DNA of 64,000 bases. It comes from Prunus persica (taxonomy: Eukaryota > Streptophyta > Magnoliopsida > Rosales > Rosaceae). The DNA is taken from assembly GCF_000346465.2 (NCBI RefSeq), contig NC_034009.1, positions 24,473,090 through 24,537,089 on the forward strand, in the 5' to 3' direction. Both the position numbers and the translations under genes were made by a program. The notes below the pieces were generated by a model. That model did not search any database and was not told where the DNA came from. It saw nothing but the letters and a program-made list of their open reading frames with translations. Numbering within the stretch: position 1 is the first letter of the stretch; each line of letters begins with the position of its first letter. Below are positions 23,238 through 35,046 of the stretch, piece after piece.

Positions 23238-24490
23238 CCTTGCCGAACGGCAAGGCCCGTGCAAAAACAAAATGGAGCCCCAAAATTTCAAGTGTCCTAG
23301 CCTATTTCATAAGCCCAATCTTATTACAGGGCTAGGGCCCAAAATTGTCCAAGGCCAAGACCCAAATTTGATCAACACAACGGTCCAAATAAAAACCTGC
23401 TCAAGACACCCTTGCCGAACGGCAAGGGCTATGCATGCATCAAAAAGGGGGCAAAAGGAGACCATACCGAAGCACACCACCCAGCTGCTGCGCCGAGGAC
23501 CTCCTGGGCTTGCCAAAACCGCCTGCCGCAGGACTCCCAAATCGCTGCCAAGTCCCCTGCCGAGTGGTAAGACACGTCCGCCGCTCCAAATTGCTCAGCA
23601 GCTCCTTTGATCTCGGCAGCTCCACCTCACGCGGCTAGACCAATTGCCGAAGCCTACCTCACGCGGATCCGCACCTGGCCCTGCTCAAAGTCCAGCCCAC
23701 TTGCCGAAGTACCAGCCGCCTTACTCGACCTCTGACCAGCAGCTCCGTGGCCACGACCTGCCGAGCGGCAAGGGCCAGCCACTCGGATGTGCTCCCAATC
23801 ACTCGTGGTTCACCTTGCCGAAGCTGCACAGCCCAGCTTCCCTTGCCGAAACACCACACAACTCGACAACCACCCAATCACCCTTGCCGAACGGCAAGGG
23901 TCTTCCAAATCCAATTCTCCATCCCTGCTGCAGCCTTGCCGAAGCCGATATTGCCAAAGCTGCCCAGCCCCTCCTTGCAGAACGGCACCCTCCACCCGTG
24001 CTCTTTGCCAAACCGTGAGCTACCCCACCCTAGCTCCAAGTTGCCGAACGGCACCTTCCACCCATGCTCTTTGCCAACCCGTGAGCTACCCTCAACCCTA
24101 GCTCCAAATTGCCGAACGGCACACTAGCAAACCCCAATACCAAAATCTACCAAACTGCCGAATGAAGCCTTGCCGAACGGCATGATGCATCATCTCGTTT
24201 TTATACCCCCCTCCTCCAACAACCCTAGCCCTTCTTAATTGCCAAAGCCCAACTCGGGCCCAACTCTTGCCAATTGTCGAAGGCCCAATTCAAGCTAGGC
24301 CTTCAAGCCCTCTCAATATGACCTAGCTCCCAAGTTCAAAACAAAAAAATATATATTTTGCTAGACCCTTGCCGAACGGCAAGGGCCATGGAAGCTTTGT
24401 GGGGAGGTCCAAAAATCCCAAATGGCCCGGCCATTCCCAAAAAAAAAAAAAAAAAAAAAAAGGAGCTAGACCCTTGCCGCACGGCAGGAG
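23238..24490. repeat. Cluster of GCCGAACGGC hairpin motifs
   Basis: CCCTTGCCGAACGGCAAGGG or a close variant occurs about nine times: near 23238, 23409, 23757, 23881, 24041, 24109, 24169, 24366 and 24470. Each is a palindrome of up to 9-bp arms around AA. It lies between the antisense gene promoter and the 3' LTR, in a stretch with no protein gene. In RNA each copy would fold as a tight GC-rich stem. The region also holds many isolated TTGCCGAAG halves. Confidence 0.85.
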
Positions 24491-24750
24491 CCATGAAAGA
24501 ATTGGAGTCTCCAAAATTTTCAAAGTACCCGGCTCCCTCGAAGGTCTGGCTCCTCTAGGGACCCAGCTCCCATCCTATCTGCAACATGCCCAAGTACCCA
24601 GGTACCCAGCTACCATGTGTTGACGCAACTCCTAGCTTGCCAACTTGGGGGACTAGGGAGTGCCCTGCGGCTCCCAATGAAGCTGGAATGCTCGGTTACA
24701 ATTACAAAAACTCACAAGTTCCCAACCCAGAAGTTACTTCTCGACCGCGA

Positions 24751-24764
24751 ACTTGGGGGACTAC
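24751..24764 (+). other. Polypurine tract
   Basis: ACTTGGGGGACTAC abuts the 3' LTR and fits the plus-strand primer site of this retrotransposon group. Confidence 0.75.
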
Positions 24765-25269
24765 TGTTTACACCATAATGAACCGAGCAGACCCAGCATC
24801 AAAGCGACTAGCACCAAGGCAGCCACGCCTTCTCCCATGCCGAAGGAAGACACACTTCCGAGGTGCCAGACACCTGCCGAAGCTCTCAGCTGCCAAACCT
24901 AATCTCCAGGACACGTGTCGCCACCACAACGGCTTGCACAAAGTCCCACATTGGAACTTTGTGCAAAGCTCCCACTTTCACTTCCCTATAAATAGGGAAC
25001 AGTACCAAGGTACAAAAAACGACTATTCTCCCACTTTTACTGTTACTATGCCAGAATTACTACTTGTAACTGACTTAGGCATCGGAGAGCCTTCGGCCAG
25101 CACCACACCGGTGTCCGAAGCTTAACGATTGCTTCTCCTCTTTTACCTTCTACAGGTCTCTCACCAACCCATTTCACCAAGGGCCTCAGCCTTCTTCTCT
25201 GCTGAAGACTCAGCACATCTAATCACTAAGTTTGACTCAATATTGGCCGGGCCATTTTGAGCATCAACA
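24765..25269 (+). repeat. 3' LTR of the gypsy element
   Basis: 505 bp, TGTTTACACC to GCATCAACA, followed by the target duplication TATGT. About four substitutions from the 5' LTR. Confidence 0.95.
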
Positions 25270-25523
25270 TATGTCATTTACCTTCTTCTTCTTCTTTTTT
25301 TTTTGTTTTTTTTTTCTGCATGTCATTTACTATTTTACGTGATATGTGCATCTGTGAGAATGATAGCTCCCAAACGCTAGGCACCACGAGTGATAAACTA
25401 TTTTGATTATAGAATTTAAAATTAAATGATTTTAACTATGTGGAATTTTTTAGACCAAAACTTGATTTATTCAAATGATAATAGTTGAATTTAACAACTT
25501 TTGTGCAATTAGAACCAGAGAGA

Positions 25524-25757
25524 ATGGATTTCTTGAGTTTTTGTATCGTCCTGCTAAACCTTTTCTTTGTGTTGTTGTTCTCAATTATTCAAGCTCTGCA
25601 AAGCAAAGCCAATCCCAAAAGGCATCTTCTCCCACCTAGACCAAAGCCATGTCCCTTCATTGGCAATCTTCTAGAGCTTGGCAACAAACCCCATCTCTCT
25701 CTCACCAAGCTTTCTCAAATCTATGGCCCCATTATAACTCTGCAACTCGGCCAATAT
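25524..25757 (+). pseudogene. N-terminal fragment of another CYP76-like P450
   Basis: Starts MDFLSFCIVLLNLFF, giving an N-terminal membrane segment, then the hinge [19 protein letters not shown] and GNKPHLSLTKLSQIYGPI, ending at TLQLGQ. It corresponds to residues 1 to about 78 of the intact neighbour but is clearly divergent in the first 30 residues, so it is a separate, older paralogue. The hinge has Arg where PPGPKP has Gly. After 25757 the homology stops and hAT-type sequence begins. The frame stays open into that sequence, but without P450 character. The rest of this gene is absent from the window. Confidence 0.8.
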
Positions 25758-25873
25758 TCATATTGGGGATTTCCCATCCCCACCTTCAATGGGGAATGGG
25801 TTCCCCGTCTAGCCCTACCTTTTGGGATTGGCCTTGCTTTGCAGAGCTTGATAATTGAGAACAACAACACAAA
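25565..25873. repeat. Inverted repeat of P450 N-terminal codons
   Basis: The right arm (about 25819-25873) is the reverse complement of the left arm (about 25565-25622), roughly 56 bp with two or three differences; for example TTGCTTTGCAGAGCTTG at right mirrors CAAGCTCTGCAAAGCAA at left. The arms are about 200 bp apart and the left one lies inside the P450 coding fragment. A transcript would fold into a long hairpin. Confidence 0.8.
25758..25818. mobile_element. Fragment of the hAT family seen at 32.0 kb
   Basis: TTCATATTGGGGATTTCC, GGGGAATGGGTTCCCCG and neighbouring bases nearly match 32103-32152 inside the non-autonomous hAT element. It marks the break point of the P450 fragment. No ends are visible here. 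Confidence 0.6.
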
Positions 25874-25994
25874 AAAAGATGGCATCAGGTATGTCAGAAG
25901 TCGTATACTCAAGAAAGATGGCACCAGGTATGTCTTTACGTATTTCAAATTGTGTGAAAGATTTTGAACATGTATATTAAAGAAATCTAACAGT

Positions 25995-26006
25995 TGGTAT
26001 CAGAGC
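25995..26006 (+). other. Copia primer-binding site
   Basis: TGGTATCAGAGC follows TCTAACA, a fitting LTR end, and points to the 5' start of a copia element on the plus strand. The copia coding remains start 1.5 kb downstream; whether they belong together is not certain. Confidence 0.6.
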
Positions 26007-27508
26007 CAGGTTGTTCGCACACACTAAAATCGTTTTTGAAGCATGCCTATTATGATTTCTTATCTGTTTTATGCCATGATGAGTTTTTGGTGATGTTCAA
26101 AATTTGAAGATGGATTAAACATGTTTTCTAAATATCAAGAATATTAAAGAATCTGAAAAAGCATGTTTTAATTTGATTTTCATATCTTCAAAACTTTAAA
26201 CATGTTTTTGACCTACCCGATTCAGAAAGGTATTTTGCGTAAAAAACAGACACCAAAAACGTCTAAAACACTGTTCATTGCAAAAATTACTATTCACTGC
26301 AATTTAGGGTTTTCTCTCTTGAACTGTGTTTGTTTCGTTATTTTATGAGCTAGATAGGTGCTTGTCTTTGTTCTGAGAATCAACAAATTTTTCATAATAA
26401 AACCAAACCTAAATACTCAAACCCTAAAGAAATAACAAAAATTGCATCATACCTAAATTACTTGATAAGTTTCTTCAACAAATAGAATCTATCCTGTAAT
26501 TTATTTTGCCACAAAGGTGTGATACTTAATTAAGGAAGCTTGCATATGTTACTTGCATATGTTATTTGTTAGTTTTGTGAATAAAGTGAAACGGAAAAAC
26601 TATTTTCTCTTAAGAAATTGAGAATTGGTGTCTTGGAAAGTAATTATGTCTTTTTTTTTTTTTTTTACAAATCCTTACAGCTTTGAACACTCCCTCAATC
26701 AATTTCTCGCAAATTGAAAGATTCACTGGATCAAACTTCAAAACATGGACGTATGATTTTAAAGTTATTCTCGGAATGAATGAGATCGTTTATGATCTCA
26801 CTCATGATTATATTTAATTCAAGCTAGCCATTTCACTTATGTATCTTGTAGTACAACTCCTAGAGTTTAGGGAAAAGAAAAAGCATATGGTGGTTAATAG
26901 GAACCACTCGTGTCAACTAGTCACAAATGGAATTCTAGTAAAGAATACAGTGGAGCTAATTAAGAAGCGAAACGAAGATGAGCTAGAGCAAAAAAGGGTT
27001 AAGATGCAACGACGTCGTTGACCTTATGGAGGACCCATAAGGATATACATGGCCACAAAGGACGGTCTCAGAAGTCTCAGGATCACTGTAAAGCTCAGTG
27101 TATTCGCTTATGGGAGAGGACGAAACATCAATAAGCTAATTCGATGAAAAAATCTCTTAGTGCAGTTTGTGAAACATACGCCCCAAATTGAATCACCTGT
27201 TGAGATTTTCGATACCTCCACTAATAGGGAGATAGTGGTACTTAACCCGTTCCTTGCTAGGGAGAACAACACTTTCATGGCAGCATGTTGTGACAAGGAG
27301 GATTAGATAGCTACCTGTTGTTTTCATTAAATATTATTGGAATATTTAATTTTAAGTTGGATTCAGGATTTATTTTAAAGTAGGATGATGTATTTTCATT
27401 ACCCTAAATAAAGAGAAATTTAATTTCTATTTCAAGATTATTAAGACTTTCTTTTATTTTGGATTCAATAAAGATGTTTTTGTATCTCAGAATTCAAAGA
27501 CAATAAAG
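26007..27508. other. Unclassified, probably retroelement leader DNA
   Basis: No gene could be supported. A short basic reading frame (26839-27021) has no recognisable domain. The stretch lies between a copia primer site and copia gag and may be leader plus unrelated insertions. Confidence 0.35.
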
Positions 27509-30500
27509 GTGGATTATATTGTCTCAATTACAATAAATCTTTTTGATCTCAACAAACGGGTGTTCACTATTAAAAAGAATGGTGCACTCGTCCACAAATA
27601 CTACAGCCAGCTGCAGCACATCTTTCAGGAAATTGATCATCGCACTCCCAATCGCATGCACTGTGGCGCCAATGTGACTGAGCGCCAGATAGAATTAGAT
27701 CGTCTTCGTGTTCACCTTTTTCTTGCCGGGCTTGACCTTGAGTTTGATCAAGTCCGGGGGGAAATCCTACACAAAGATCCTAAAAGGGACCTTGACCAAA
27801 CCTTTGCATATGTACGTCGCGAAGCTCAACAAGGACTGACCATGCTAGTGCTCCAAAAACCGCTGTCATGGTCACTCAACGTCAACGGGGCCCTCAGATC
27901 TGTACTGGTGGCTCTTCTCATACTAAGGTCATAGGCACCCGTCTGGAGCATAAATGTACTTACTGTGGTGGATGTAAACATACCCATGCTGGCTATTACA
28001 AATTGATTGGGTACCCGGATTTGTGAGCCCACTCCAAAGCTCCCAGCAAGAATAGGAGCAAATCACCCCAACACATCTTATGACTCAGATCCTGTAAGTC
28101 CTGCTGTTTCAACTACATCGGTTCCCGCCTTTGCATCTGTAGCCATAATAGGTACCCAAGGTTATGTTTTACATAGTTCTTCAAAGAAACACACATAGAT
28201 CATTGACACCGGAGCCACTGATCATATGACCTTTGATCCTAGACAAATTGCCTCTCATACACCGTCTCATCAATCAGTGGTGTCTAATGCCAATGGTACC
28301 CCATCCTCCGTAATTAGGGAGGGTTCACTCTCTCTCTCTCTCTCTCTCTAACTCCCTCAATTTGGATTCTGTGTTGGTTGTTCCATCCTTACATCATAAT
28401 CTCTTGTCTGTTGCCCAAATTACTAAGGCTTTGAATTGCACTGTAACCTTTTGGCCTACTCATTGTGGTTTTTAGGACATTCTCAGCAGCAAGACAATGG
28501 GTTGTAGTACTAGGAGGGGCAAACTTTACTACTTGGACTTAGCATCTGACAGTGAAGCACATTAACGAAGTATGGTTATGGTATCGACGTCTTGGACATG
28601 CTTCGTTTGGATATTTACAGAAGCTATTTCCTTCCTTATTTTCCAATTTAAATATTTTCAATTTGAAGTGTGACATTTGTGAATTGGCCAAGAGCCATCG
28701 TGTTCCTTTTCCCTTACGTTCAAATAAAAGTTTAGTTCCATTTTCTCTTGTTCATTCTAATGTTTGGGGCCTTGCTAAAGTTACCACTCCAGGGGGAGCT
28801 CAATGGTTTGTCATGTTTATAGATGATTGCACCCGCATGACCTGGGTTTCCCTTCTCAAAACAAAAGAGGAAGTCAGTTCCAAGTTTTAATAGTTCTATC
28901 AAATGGTGGAGACTCAGTTTCATGCCAGAATTCAGATTCTTCGTTCTGACAATGACGGAGAATTTCTCGACCATGATCTTAACAAGTTCTTACAAGATCA
29001 CGGCATCATACATCAACGCTCATGCCTCTACACTCCCCAAAAAAATGGAGTCCCTGAAAGAAAGAACATACATTTATTGAAAGTAGTTCCTGCCTCTCTC
29101 TTTGGTGCCAATAGGCCTCGATCTTTTTGAGGAGAAGCCGTCGTCTTTACAGCATACCTCATCAATCGGATTCCTTCCAGTATCCTAAATTTCCAAACAC
29201 CATTTCAAACGCTTCACCATCATATCCAAATACCTCATATCCCAAACCTAGAACCCCGTTTTTTCGGATGTGTTGTATTTGTCCACTTACATGATCACCA
29301 ACGAAGCAAATTGGATCCCCGAGTCGAGAAATGTGTTTTCATTGGCTATGCACCTCATCAGAAAGGATACTGGTGTTATCATCCTCCTAGTCAGAAGGTC
29401 TACAATTCCATGAATGTTGTGTTCTGGGAACATGACTTATATTTTTCAGCAGTACATGAGGAGAATCAAGAATCCACCACTCCTCAAATTCTCAATTTTT
29501 TCCCCCAAGATGTCACTCTGCTTCAAAACGACCGGTCGCTAGTGGAAAGCGACCGGTCGCCCCCACTTAGGTCTTCAAACATGGAGAACTTGCTTCCAAA
29601 CAACCAGTGGCCAGAAGACAACAAATGGTCGCCAGAGGAAAATTATCAGTTGCCTCTACGCTGTCAAAATCAAAAGGAGGAAATTGATCCGTTTTATGAG
29701 ATTTTGCCCGCTTTAGCTCCAGTACCACACCAATCACCAGCTGAGGAAGTCATTTAGGTAACATCTTTTCTTGAAACTGATAACACTAATAAAATATCCC
29801 ATGATGATTTGATTTCAGAAGGCATATAGCCTACATGTCAGCTTCCAAAAAGGAAGAACCGTGGTAAACCTCGAGTACAATATGAAGCAAATCTTAAAGC
29901 CAAAGAAAAATACCCCATCACTGATTATATATCTCGCAGTAGATTATCAGAGTCACGTGTGCACTATGTAAAGCAGTTAGCTGACATATCTGTCCCCAAC
30001 AGTGTGACTGAAGCAATAGAAGACTCAAAATAAAAAAAAGTCATGAATGAAGAAATGCGAGCTCTCCAATAGAATGTCACATGGGAACTCATGCCCTTAC
30101 CTCATGGAAAGAAGACAGTAGGATGCAGGTGGATTTATACTGTGATCCATTGAAAGATATAAAGCTAGATTGGTAGCGAATGAGTGCATACAGAGATATA
30201 TGATAGACTACCAGGAGACCTTTGCCCCAGTAGCCAAGATTAACACTATTAGAGTCCTATTTTCTCTAACAGCAAATCTCGATTGGCCACTGCATCAATT
30301 TGATATTGAAAATGCATTCTTACATGGAGACTTGGAAGAAGAAGTATATATGGACTTACCCCTAAGATGTAATTCAGCTCATAACAAGAAGAATCAAGTT
30401 TGCAAGCTCAGAAAGTCATTATATGGGTTAAAGCAATCTCCTAGGGCATGGTTTGGCAGATTTTCTAAATCTATTAAGAATTTTGGATATAAACCGAGTA

Positions 30501-31557
30501 ATTAAGATCACACCTTGTTCTTGAGGCATGATGAAGGAAAACTTATTGCATTGATTTTTTATGTAGATGACATAGTCGTACTGGAAACGATGCATGAGAG
30601 CAACTGAAGTTCCAAAAGTATTTGTCTCAGGATTTGAGATGAAGGATTTAGATGATCTGAAGTACTTCCCCGGAATCGAAGTAGCAAGGTCAAAAACTGG
30701 TATATTTCTGTCTTAAAGGAAGTATGTAATGGATCGACTCACTGAAATATGAATGCTTGGATGTAAGCCTGCTGACACACCCATTGATATGAATCACAAG
30801 TTGTGTGAAGATATGGACCAAGAACCAACCAATATGGAACAATACTAACACCTTGTTGGAAGGTTGATATACATGGCATACACAAGACTATATATTGCAC
30901 ATGCTGTGAGTGTGGTTAGTCAGTTTATGCATTCATCCAGTGTTTCTCATAGAAATGCAGTTGACCGAATCTTAAGATACTTAAAGTCAGCCCTTGGGAA
31001 AGGATTAATGTTCTCAAAAAATGGAGATCTTGAAGTTGTTGGATATACAAATGTTGATTGGGCTGGTTCCAGTACAGATAGACGCTCTAGTTTTGGTTAC
31101 TTTACATTTGTTGGAGGTAACCTAGTTACTTGGCAGAGTAAAAAATAAAATGTGGTTTCTCGATCTAGTACAAAAGCAGAGTATGGCTCAAGGAGTCTGT
31201 GAATTATTGTGGATCAGAAGACTCTTGACAGAATTGGGCTTCAAACTAGAAAAGCCAATGGAGTTGCATTTTGACAACAAGTCAGCTATCGATATTGCCC
31301 ATAATCCAATTCAACATGATCGAACCAAACATGTTGAGGTGGATAGACATTTCATCAAAGGAAAAATTGATAATAAGATCATCTGCCTACCATTCGTAAA
31401 ATCAAAAAATCAATTGACAGATGTCTTAACAAAAGCAGTTTGTGTAAGAGTATTCCATGACTCACTTACCAAGTTGGGCATTGGTGACATATGCACTAAC
31501 TTGAGGAGGAGTGTTGATGTGAGTCTCCTAATTAATCAAAGAGATTTATTTCCTTGA
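27509..31557 (+). pseudogene. Decayed Ty1/copia gag-pol
   Basis: Domains in order with many stops and shifts: gag (UBN2-like; KYYSQLQHIFQEID, FLAGLDLEFDQVRGEIL), zinc knuckle CTYCGGCKHTH with Tyr for the last Cys (about 27957), protease IIDTGATDHM (about 28200), gag-pre-integrase with LWYRRLGHASFGYLQKL (28570-28630), integrase (FIDDCTRMTWVSLL; RSDNDGEFL), RT (WPLHQFDIENAFLHGDLEEE; FYVDDIVV), and RNase H (DWAGSSTDRRSSFGY; DNKSAIDIAHNPIQHDRTKH). The order protease-integrase-RT-RNase H identifies copia. At least eight in-frame stops make it inactive. A CT microsatellite lies at about 28328-28349. Confidence 0.88.
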
Positions 31558-31735
31558 TTAATTAAGAGATTTACTTTCTTGTTTTATATAGTTGACAAAT
31601 CATTGTATATTTAGGAGATACTATCCTAATTAATTACTTTATCTATATCCTTGTAAATCACTTATGTAAATTCCTATATATACCTCCTTATGAAGAAGAA
31701 TAAAACTTAACCTAAAGTATTCAAACCATATTCAT
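31511..31735 (+). repeat. Probable 3' LTR of the copia element
   Basis: It follows TTGAGGAGGAGTG, a polypurine tract, and begins TGTTGATGTGAGTCTCC. It contains CCTATATATACC (about 31674) and GAATAAAAC (about 31697), usual promoter and polyadenylation features. The exact end is unclear and no matching 5' LTR was found. Confidence 0.5.
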
Positions 31736-31739
31736 ATTT

Positions 31740-32005
31740 TAGCAAGCTGTAGCCACACCTTTCTTTTACCACTGCAACCTTTTCTTCTATTAGCCCGTTA
31801 TTTTTGTGTCTCCGTTGCACCGTCTTCATTGCAAACCGTCCCCTCCATTGAGCTCTCCCGTGGCAAGCCACGACAGCTCCATGTATGTCCCTTGGCAGTG
31901 ATGGCCAAATTTCTATTTCCTCACCGAGCCTCGTCACTACTTGCTGATCATTCTCCTCACCAGCCTTTATCCCTCTCATGCCATGTAACTCAAGTGGTTT
32001 TGAAC
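31740..32005. other. Gene-free spacer
   Basis: Nothing recognisable between the copia LTR and the hAT element. Confidence 0.4.
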
Positions 32006-34049
32006 TAGGGATGACAATGGGTCGAATCGGGGGTGGGTATGCCATTTCCACCCCCATTCCGTTAAGCTTTTTTCCCAATTCCCACCTTCATTATTGCAAT
32101 ATTCATATTGGGAATTCCCCATCCCTACCTTCAACGGGGAATGGGTTCCCCGACCTGCCTCATTACGTACGGAAGAAAAATCAATATAAAACTACTTTTT
32201 TTGAAAGAAAAAAAACAGAACTAGAGCAAGATAATGAGTACATATAATATATTATCTACGTACAATGTTTACATATTGACTAGGAAGCTAACTAAATATA
32301 TAAGTAGTTGTAGGGGTCTTTTTGTTCCAGCAGCCTGATGAATGGGCTTGGGCTGCCGTAAGAAGGAGACGAACAAAATTCCCCGAATGCCTGAGTGCAA
32401 TAACCAAGCTCCCAAGAGAGTTTTTTAAAAGTTCAGTGAAACTTTAGAAAAACACTCTTAGGTTATTTTCACAAATAGCCAAATAAATTGATTAGTGCCT
32501 TAGCTTGAGGAGCTTGTGGCATGGGAGCTAAGCTTTCACAAGTTTAGTAATTTGAGAGAGAAAGAGAAGGAACAGAGAGTTAAAATGGGGGAGAGGCAAA
32601 TTAGGAAAATTTCTTCCTCATGGGAAAATGAAACAACTAAAGAGGGGAATTGGGTGGCTTTAGTAAATTCCCAACTGCTTGACAAAGCTTGGTCAGGCTC
32701 TGGTTGATGATGCTTCTAGGTAGATGAAGCTCCTTTTTATAAGCGCAAAGGACCCCTAGCTTTGTATAATCTCCTTCTTTCTTTTTCTTTGCTTCTTTCT
32801 ACTAAATCCTATTCAGTGAAATTTTCCTATCCAAGGTGCATGGGTAAGGGGCCCTTTGTGGTTCCAAGGGTTTTGAGTGGCTCGACCTTCCCATGAAGGT
32901 GAGGTGCCACCTGCTTTTCTTCTTGGTTTTCAAAATGTGGCCTATAGAGGGAAGAAAGAAGGGTAGAGTCTTTTGTCCATGGGTATTCATCCTTCATTCG
33001 TGGATTTCTTTTGGTCCTGCCATGGCTCTTTGTTAACCATCTTGGAATTCTGACGAGGATGAAACATGATGCCAGGTTTTCCTACAAACTACCGGGCTAG
33101 GCTTATGAGTGCAATATTGGCTTATTAATGTATTGTTTCCGGTGCCTAATGGGTCTTCGTCAAGTTGCTGGAAACGGCCAATTTGGTTTTGGGCATTTGA
33201 TTGATGTTGGCTTTGTCCAAGTGCTATGGCAGATTACTAGATATCCTCCTAAGGCATTGGGTCATTTTCCTCCTCTCTCATGCTAACCCATGTGTTTGGG
33301 CCCTAGGAACGGGCTGGATTTTTAATGCTCCCAAGTGGCCTTAAAACTTTTGTTCCTCGAACCCTCAATGGGCCCTGTGATGGCTTGTTTCCTTCCATAC
33401 CATAACCTTCTCAGCAAGCCCTAGTTAATTATGTGGCTTGGGCCCACTAAAGCCTATAGCATGGCTCGGTATTAAAACAGCGATTTCTTCGCATGGCCTT
33501 GCATGTTCGTTTAGCCTATTTGTGCTTGTGTTTTATTGCGCCGCATTAGGCCATGATCGGGTCAAGTAGCATCGGATTAGATTGGTAAGCATGATTTTAT
33601 AAAGCTGGTGCATTTTGGTCCTTTTGCGCATGTTTGCTTGGCGTGACACATGGCCCATGACTTATCTAAATGCGTCCTTTGATTTCTCTCATGTCCTGAT
33701 TGGGCCTCCTCTGCGATTAATTATTCACATTGGGCTAAGAATAAACCTGGGCCTAGCCCTTGGATTTTTGGGCCTCAACAGTAGTGTAGCTTAAGATTTG
33801 TATAAATTTTATAAATATATAATATAAAACTTAGTCGGCACAATCACTTTAATAACATATTTATATATACTATATTCTAAACAGGGAGGGTTTGGGTCTG
33901 GGATTAAAATACCGTCCCTCCCCTCCCCTAACACCATTTCCAAAAATTGATCGTACCTGTCCTCATACCCGTTTTTAATCCTTCTTACCTGACCATTAGG
34001 GTCGAATCCATGCGAAGACCCTTACCCGTGGGAAAAATTGCCATTCATA
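32006..34049. mobile_element. Non-autonomous hAT element split by a solo LTR
   Basis: The left end is TAGGGATGACAATGGGTC and the right end ATTGCCATTCATA is its imperfect inverse. Flanks TTTTGAAC (31998-32005) and TTTTGAAT (34050-34057) match at 7 of 8 positions, the hAT duplication size. Without the inserted LTR the element is about 567 bp and carries no gene. A piece of the same family sits at 25758-25818. Confidence 0.75.
32309..33780. mobile_element. Solo LTR, 1472 bp, TSD GTAGT
   Basis: Begins TGTAGGGGTC and ends GGGCCTCAACA, with GTAGT on both sides (32304-32308 and 33781-33785). No gag or pol sequence lies inside. Length and the CAACA end suggest a Ty3/gypsy LTR. It inserted into the hAT element, so it is younger than that. 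Apparent frames at 32516-32707 are part of the LTR. Confidence 0.85.
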
Positions 34050-34319
34050 TTTTGAATAGTTATCTTCCTTGCACTTGAGATTCTGTGTTTGAATCTCACC
34101 CACCCAATATCGATCGCTTTTTTTTTTAAAAAAAAAAAAAATATAGAAACTATGTCGTGTATGTATCTCAATCATTCATCAAGTTTGAATCTCAATAACA
34201 ATTGGTTGTTATAAGAATGTCCAGTAGAACTAACTATGAGGATAGTTTTTTTTTTCTGAGGAAGGTTTATTGGGGTGCATAGAGTAATTGGACTGTCTTG
34301 GCTTTATGGGGCTCCTATT

Positions 34320-34510
34320 TATTATAGGGTGGATTCTTATCCTGGTGTATGATTTTTGTTTTGTAAAATCACCCCAGTTGCCCTTCAATATGATGGTAGA
34401 TTGATCTTGCGACGGCTATATCTAAAGGAAAAGCAAACAGAGCCATGCCACTAGAATACGGATTTTTGTTTTGTAAATTTTTTATTAAGTTATTCGGTGT
34501 TGATTTTTCA
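34320..34510. repeat. 191-bp dispersed repeat, copy B
   Basis: Near-identical to 12163-12353 in the same orientation. It lies just outside the hAT element. Confidence 0.8.
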
Positions 34511-34534
34511 AGTACTTTTATTTTTATTTTATTA

Positions 34535-34568
34535 AACCTAGCCAAAACGAAGTCGTTTTGGCTAGGTT
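34535..34568. repeat. Perfect 16-bp inverted repeat
   Basis: AACCTAGCCAAAACGA, two bases, then its exact complement inverse. It may be a transposon end or a cruciform-prone site; no larger element was recognised around it. Confidence 0.85.
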
Positions 34569-35046
34569 AAAAAAAAAAATTATTCGGTAGTAGTTGCTGC
34601 CCGATAAAACAGATTGGGGGAAACCCTAAATCCCCAACCCCAACCCCTAATTCTACCCAACCTTCACCCCAGTTGATGGCCTCCCCACATGGATCACCTT
34701 CCGGCGCCGCCAATCTCCTCATCCAATGACGGCACCAAACCCCAAATTCAATTTGGTTTGAAATTTGCTCTCAAAATTGAAAGTATGTTATCATATTTCC
34801 TAATCTTTTTATGCTTTGATGAGATTGATTAATATGTTGATTAGTTTGAATGAATTAGAGTTTTTAATTAATTAAAATATTTAGTTTGTATGTTTTAATA
34901 TGATGGATTTCGTCCCTCCAATTGAAAGTATGTTATCCTAATTTCTAATCTTTTTTTGTATGCCTTAATTGATTAATAAATATGTTTGTACGTTTTTGTT
35001 TTTCTTGATTATTAGTTGTTGTCGATTGTATTTATTAGGAGTTTTT

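Larger units (their letters stand above)
13657..25269 (+). mobile_element. Ty3/gypsy retrotransposon, Tat-type, full length
   Basis: An 11.6-kb element bounded by two 505-bp LTRs and a perfect 5-bp target duplication TATGT (13652-13656 and 25270-25274). Order: LTR, primer-binding site, gag-protease, RT-RNase H-second RNase H-integrase, a long 3' region with an antisense spliced gene, polypurine tract, LTR. The second RNase H and antisense gene point to the Tat/Retand/Grande/RIRE2 group. The two LTRs differ at about four positions by eye, so insertion is recent, yet the coding regions carry four TAG stops and an altered integrase zinc residue. It inserted into the P450 cluster and separates two P450 remnants. 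Confidence 0.93.

Noticed and set aside
27010..27020. ACGACGTCGTTG as a CACTA motif site outside the element
   Set aside because: Single occurrence without array or CACTA terminus nearby.
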